DNA of 28,609 bases from Pseudomonadota bacterium (GTDB lineage: Bacteria > Pseudomonadota > Gammaproteobacteria > Pseudomonadales > UBA5518). Location: the NCBI GenBank assembly GCA_963204845.1, contig CAUJIL010000054.1, positions 1-28,609 of the forward strand, given 5' to 3'. The notes under the pieces are model-generated. The model saw only the letters and a list, made by a program, of their open reading frames with translations, was not told the DNA's origin and searched no databases. The position numbers and the translations under genes are program-made. Below are positions 25,575-28,609 of the stretch, one piece after another (position 1 is the stretch's first letter; every line of letters starts with the position of its first letter).

Positions 25575-26342
25575 TTATGCACTGTCCGGCATGCCGGCAG
25601 TCACCCTGGCGGACTGGTTGACCAGACGGTACGCCAGGCGAGGCAAAATCGCGTTGATCCACTTCAGGTATCTGCCTTCACCGACCCAGACGGATTCGCC
25701 GCCCCTGGTCATTGATTTGATGAAATCCCTGCCGAACCGGGCCGTGCTGACTTTATGGATATCCACCTGGTCCATCATGGCCGTCGCGACGGAGGGCGGG
25801 TACATCTCGATAACTTCGATGCGGTCGTTCAGCTGGAAACGCAGTGATTTCGTATAGGAATCGAGGGCAGCCTTCGAGGCGCAGTAAAAAGGCACCCTGG
25901 CAACGGGCACCACGCCCCCGGGGGAGCTGACATTGATAATGACCGCATCGGCCTGCTTCGTTAATACCGGCAGGAAAAGCTCTATCAGTGCCACGGGAGC
26001 CAGGAAGTTGGTCTGCAGGTCCTGTTCGACCTGGTCCAGATCGACCGCCCCTCCGGCGGCAAGATCATAGCCACGCATGACCGCGGCATTGTTGATCAGT
26101 ACATTGGGCGATAGATCACTGCTGACAAGTGCATCAAACAACTGCTGCCGGCTGACTGCGTTGCTGACATCGCAGCAATGACACACCAACTCCGGATAGC
26201 GTTGCCGGGCCTCATCCAGTTTTTCCTGGCGGCGCCCGCAGATGATGACCCGGTTGCCGCGCTCGATAAACACACCCGCCATCGCCAGGCCGATGCCGGT
26301 GGCACCGCCGGTAATGAGAATGGTATTTCCCGATAATTTCAT
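25575..26342 (-). CDS. Short-chain dehydrogenase/reductase, DltE-like
   Basis: A 255-residue classical SDR. The cofactor loop TGGATGIG (11-18), the NNAAV structural motif (84-88), Asn112, Ser139/Ser140 and the catalytic Tyr153-x3-Lys157 (YCASK) are all present. The Arg pair after the second strand (CGRRQEKL) suggests NADP(H). The start MKLSGNTILITGGATGIGLA and the overall pattern resemble proteins annotated as oxidoreductase DltE, but no other dlt genes are nearby. The substrate is unknown. The ATG at 26342 overlaps the stop of the upstream membrane-protein gene by four bases. Confidence 0.92.
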   Translation of the reverse strand: MKLSGNTILITGGATGIGLAMAGVFIERGNRVIICGRRQEKLDEARQRYPELVCHCCDVSNAVSRQQLFDALVSSDLSPNVLINNAAVMRGYDLAAGGAVDLDQVEQDLQTNFLAPVALIELFLPVLTKQADAVIINVSSPGGVVPVARVPFYCASKAALDSYTKSLRFQLNDRIEVIEMYPPSVATAMMDQVDIHKVSTARFGRDFIKSMTRGGESVWVGEGRYLKWINAILPRLAYRLVNQSARVTAGMPDSA

Positions 26343-26746
26343 GACGGCCCCGCCTGGTTGAGCTGTCGGACGGTATGCCACTGCTGCCAGGCCAACAGCA
26401 GAAAGGTTGGCGGTGAAATGACGGCGACAGGTATGGTCGACAGCAGCGGCTCGGGGGTGCCCTTCAGACTGTGCAGCAGCAGGGTTGCGCCCGTGGTCAC
26501 CAGCGTTGGCAACACGGTGGCCATCGCGATAGCCATTCCCGCCGGCACGGGGCGTCCTGCAAGGTAGTGGCACAGGCGGACGATCAGGCCACCCATGAAG
26601 AAGGTGTACGCTGCCTGCTTTGACGCGGCGGTGGTGGCTGCAAAATAGCCGTGATCGGCATTGATCCACCAGACGACGGCACCCATCAGCACGGCGGCGA
26701 AGACACCCGAGCGCAGGTCGAAATAGGTATTCATCGCGCTGACCAT
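26339..26746 (-). CDS. Four-helix integral membrane protein of unknown function
   Basis: A 135-residue protein with four predicted membrane segments at about residues 14-28, 45-62, 69-92 and 101-120. No family was recognised. Small polar or charged residues sit in the loops (INADHG, LHSLKGTPEP) and the C-terminus is soluble. The start may be ATG 26746 or ATG 26734 (MNTYFDLRSGVFA). It begins nine bases after the stop of the secreted propeller gene and overlaps the SDR start, so it belongs to the same transcription unit. A membrane anchor or transport role for the cluster is possible but not shown. Confidence 0.75.
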   Translation of the reverse strand: MVSAMNTYFDLRSGVFAAVLMGAVVWWINADHGYFAATTAASKQAAYTFFMGGLIVRLCHYLAGRPVPAGMAIAMATVLPTLVTTGATLLLHSLKGTPEPLLSTIPVAVISPPTFLLLAWQQWHTVRQLNQAGPS

Positions 26747-26755
26747 GTGCCGGGC

Positions 26756-28606
26756 CTACGGTCGGCCCAATGACTGTTTTACGCCCTGCAGCAAATCCCT
26801 CATTGTCTCCAGCTGTCGTCCTGAAACGCCCGTATCCTCGAGCAGCATGGCCTCGAGTTGCTTCAATTGCCCCATGGCGACCTGCGCCATCTCCGGGGAC
26901 AGCCCGCCGTCCGCCGCGATCCTGTCGATTGTCGCCAGGCTTGATGCAAGCTGCAGGGTACAGGACTGGAGCAAGGCGTGTGCCTGTTGTGGTTCCCCTC
27001 CGGCAAACAACCGGGCCGCCGTTGCCTGCTGTCGCAGCAGCCATTCGATGCCGGAGACCAGCAGTTCTTCTCTCGACTCCGGCTCCAGCAACAAGACGCC
27101 CGCCCGTGGTGCGTAGGGAACTTCGAACCGCCCGGGCAGGTAGGGGTTGAGCAAATGGTAATAGATCGAGGAGATCGCGCCGGACAAGGTAACAAACTGG
27201 TTGCCGTTCAGGGTGGGAACGATGAATCCCTCGCTGGTTTCGGGTATGAGCAAACCGCTATTGAAGGGTTCTCCGTTGTCGAGTCTTACGGCAACGAGAT
27301 TCGAGCTAACAGGTATCGGGACCAAGGTTCGCTCACTGCCGGAGGCCTGCAGCTTTATATGGTAGCCACAGACGATATTCAGCCAGCCGGTATTGTCGGC
27401 ATCGGCCGTAAACAGGCTGTCCAGGAATGCCACGGGCTCGGACAGAATCAATCCCCAGAACCAACCCGGGGGATCGATCCTGTCGGCGCAATACTGGTTG
27501 TAGCTTTTGAAGAACCTCAGGCTCCCGTCATAATTGAAACCGATCAGGTGGTCGTGAAAGGGAGAGTAGATGGCCTCGTCCGGGCCCACGGTGGGAGACG
27601 CGGCACCGCCGCCTTTTTCCGTGCTTTTCCAGATTTGCCGACCGGTGACGGCATCTATGGCGAGCAAATGTCCCAACTCATCCAACGCGTAAACCTGCCT
27701 GCCGTCATGCGAGATGGCCGGGCTGGTGCCGCTGCCCTGTCCCATCGATGTCTGGAAGGCAATTTCCATCCGATCATCGAGAACATCGATGCCGTAAAGC
27801 AGGCCGGTGCCGGGCTCCACTCCGTAGGCGGTAATATAGACCCGGCCGGTTTCAGGGTGAACGGCGGGCGTATTCGCCACTTCCATCGCCCAGCCCTGTA
27901 TCAGGTTGAACATGACTGGTTTCAATGCAGGATCCATCAGGCCCTGCCAGAGTGTGTCCGGGGGAGTGTCCCCGGCAGGAGGCCCGTCGCCACCTGGCAA
28001 ATCCAGTACCGGCATCGCAAGGGTTCCATCCTCGGCATTCAAGAAGATAACCTTGCCGTTGCTCGAAATGCCCCCGATATACCCTTGCCGGCTGATAACG
28101 GCCGTCATGAAACCGTAGGTGACGCCGTACTGCGTCAACTCGGTTACCCACTTGATAGTGCCATCGGGCCTGAATGCCCAGAGCTGGTTCTGGTCACCGA
28201 CATAGACATCACCATCGTCCGCGACGATGGGTGCATTGATAATCGCCCAGCCGTCGAGGTCATCCAGTGTGTCCTGTGGCTTGCTCTTCCACAGCAACTC
28301 GCCGTTACCGTCGAACGCATGAAGATTGCTGCCGCCCTGGCCCTTGCCCGAGGTGACGTAGAAATGCCCCTCCGGACCGGAGGTTGGCGCCCAGAAAACG
28401 GGGTGTCCGGGCAGCAGGTGCCTGCTGATGCGGTTGGTTCTCGAGCTGACGATGGGGATATGGTCCGTATTGCTGCTATCGCGATGCCCGGCCGGCCAAC
28501 TGGTCTGGGCATAATTTGCGTCCAGGTTCCACGACGTTTTGGCGGCGAAGGAGGCCATTGGCAGCAGGCATACAAGCAGTGCGATGACGAGCTTGCTTGG
28601 ATTCAA
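26756..28606 (-). CDS. Exported PQQ-like beta-propeller protein (5' end at window edge)
   Basis: A 616-residue protein with a cleavable signal peptide (MNPSKLVIALLVCLLPMASF, cut near Ala21/Ala22). Repeated propeller blades are clear: HAFDGNGELLWKSKPQD, VYVGDQNQLWAFRPDGTIKW, KVIFLNAEDGTL, GSGTSPAISHDGRQVYALD, LAIDAVTGRQIWKSTEKGG. These match the tryptophan-docking style of PQQ/WD40-like quinoprotein folds, but PQQ binding cannot be proven. The last 120 or so residues are helical (ELLVSGIEWLLRQQATAARL; QLKQLEAMLLEDTG), an unusual appendage. The frame is open to the edge and the only start seen is TTG at 28606, so the true start may lie outside the window. First visible gene of the accessory cluster. 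Confidence 0.82.
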   Translation of the reverse strand: MNPSKLVIALLVCLLPMASFAAKTSWNLDANYAQTSWPAGHRDSSNTDHIPIVSSRTNRISRHLLPGHPVFWAPTSGPEGHFYVTSGKGQGGSNLHAFDGNGELLWKSKPQDTLDDLDGWAIINAPIVADDGDVYVGDQNQLWAFRPDGTIKWVTELTQYGVTYGFMTAVISRQGYIGGISSNGKVIFLNAEDGTLAMPVLDLPGGDGPPAGDTPPDTLWQGLMDPALKPVMFNLIQGWAMEVANTPAVHPETGRVYITAYGVEPGTGLLYGIDVLDDRMEIAFQTSMGQGSGTSPAISHDGRQVYALDELGHLLAIDAVTGRQIWKSTEKGGGAASPTVGPDEAIYSPFHDHLIGFNYDGSLRFFKSYNQYCADRIDPPGWFWGLILSEPVAFLDSLFTADADNTGWLNIVCGYHIKLQASGSERTLVPIPVSSNLVAVRLDNGEPFNSGLLIPETSEGFIVPTLNGNQFVTLSGAISSIYYHLLNPYLPGRFEVPYAPRAGVLLLEPESREELLVSGIEWLLRQQATAARLFAGGEPQQAHALLQSCTLQLASSLATIDRIAADGGLSPEMAQVAMGQLKQLEAMLLEDTGVSGRQLETMRDLLQGVKQSLGRP

Positions 28607-28609
28607 GAC

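Overview
The window looks like chromosome of a high-GC gammaproteobacterium of the Pseudomonadales type. From memory, two runs of gene order match Pseudomonas: rng-maf-mreD-mreC-mreB facing gatC-gatA-gatB, and moeB-prmC-prfA-hemA facing a TPR lipoprotein gene-lolB-ispE-tRNA-Gln-prs-rplY-pth-ychF. No species can be named from the sequence alone.

Layout. (1) 1-3649, minus strand: cell-shape genes mreB, mreC and mreD, then maf and the 5' part of rng, packed with short overlaps. (2) 3861-7419, plus strand: gatC, gatA, gatB (tRNA amidotransferase) and a small PA4642-family gene. (3) 7416-7622: a cluster of six REP-like palindromes with GTAG heads between two convergent genes; the heads at its two ends supply both genes' stop codons. 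(4) 7619-8830, minus: rhlB-type DEAD-box helicase; divergent from it at 9028-11829, a 933-residue multi-PAS protein with degenerate receiver and histidine-kinase ends. (5) 11831-15820, minus: moeB, prmC, prfA, hemA (sulfur-carrier adenylation, release factor 1 with its methylase, first committed step of tetrapyrrole synthesis). (6) 15994-22781, plus: TPR lipoprotein, lolB, ispE, tRNA-Gln(TTG), prs, a strong hairpin terminator, rplY, pth, ychF, followed by an NTF2-like gene at 22895-23401. (7) 23398 to the right edge, minus: an accessory cluster of visibly lower GC, read right to left as secreted beta-propeller-like protein, four-helix membrane protein, DltE-like SDR oxidoreductase, a 31-codon remnant that looks like the start of a second SDR, a START/SRPBCC-fold protein and a beta-propeller-like lipoprotein.

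Regions 1-6 are housekeeping: envelope shape, translation, lipoprotein sorting, isoprenoid and nucleotide precursors. Region 7 is the least explained part: two different exported propeller-like proteins bracket a small lipophilic-ligand or redox set (SDR plus SRPBCC) and a membrane protein in one apparent transcription unit. I do not recognise it as a described system, and its function is unknown. Other points worth checking are the absence of a normal start codon at the conserved mreC N-terminus, the apparently catalytically dead orphan PAS/kinase protein, and the REP cluster that ends two genes.
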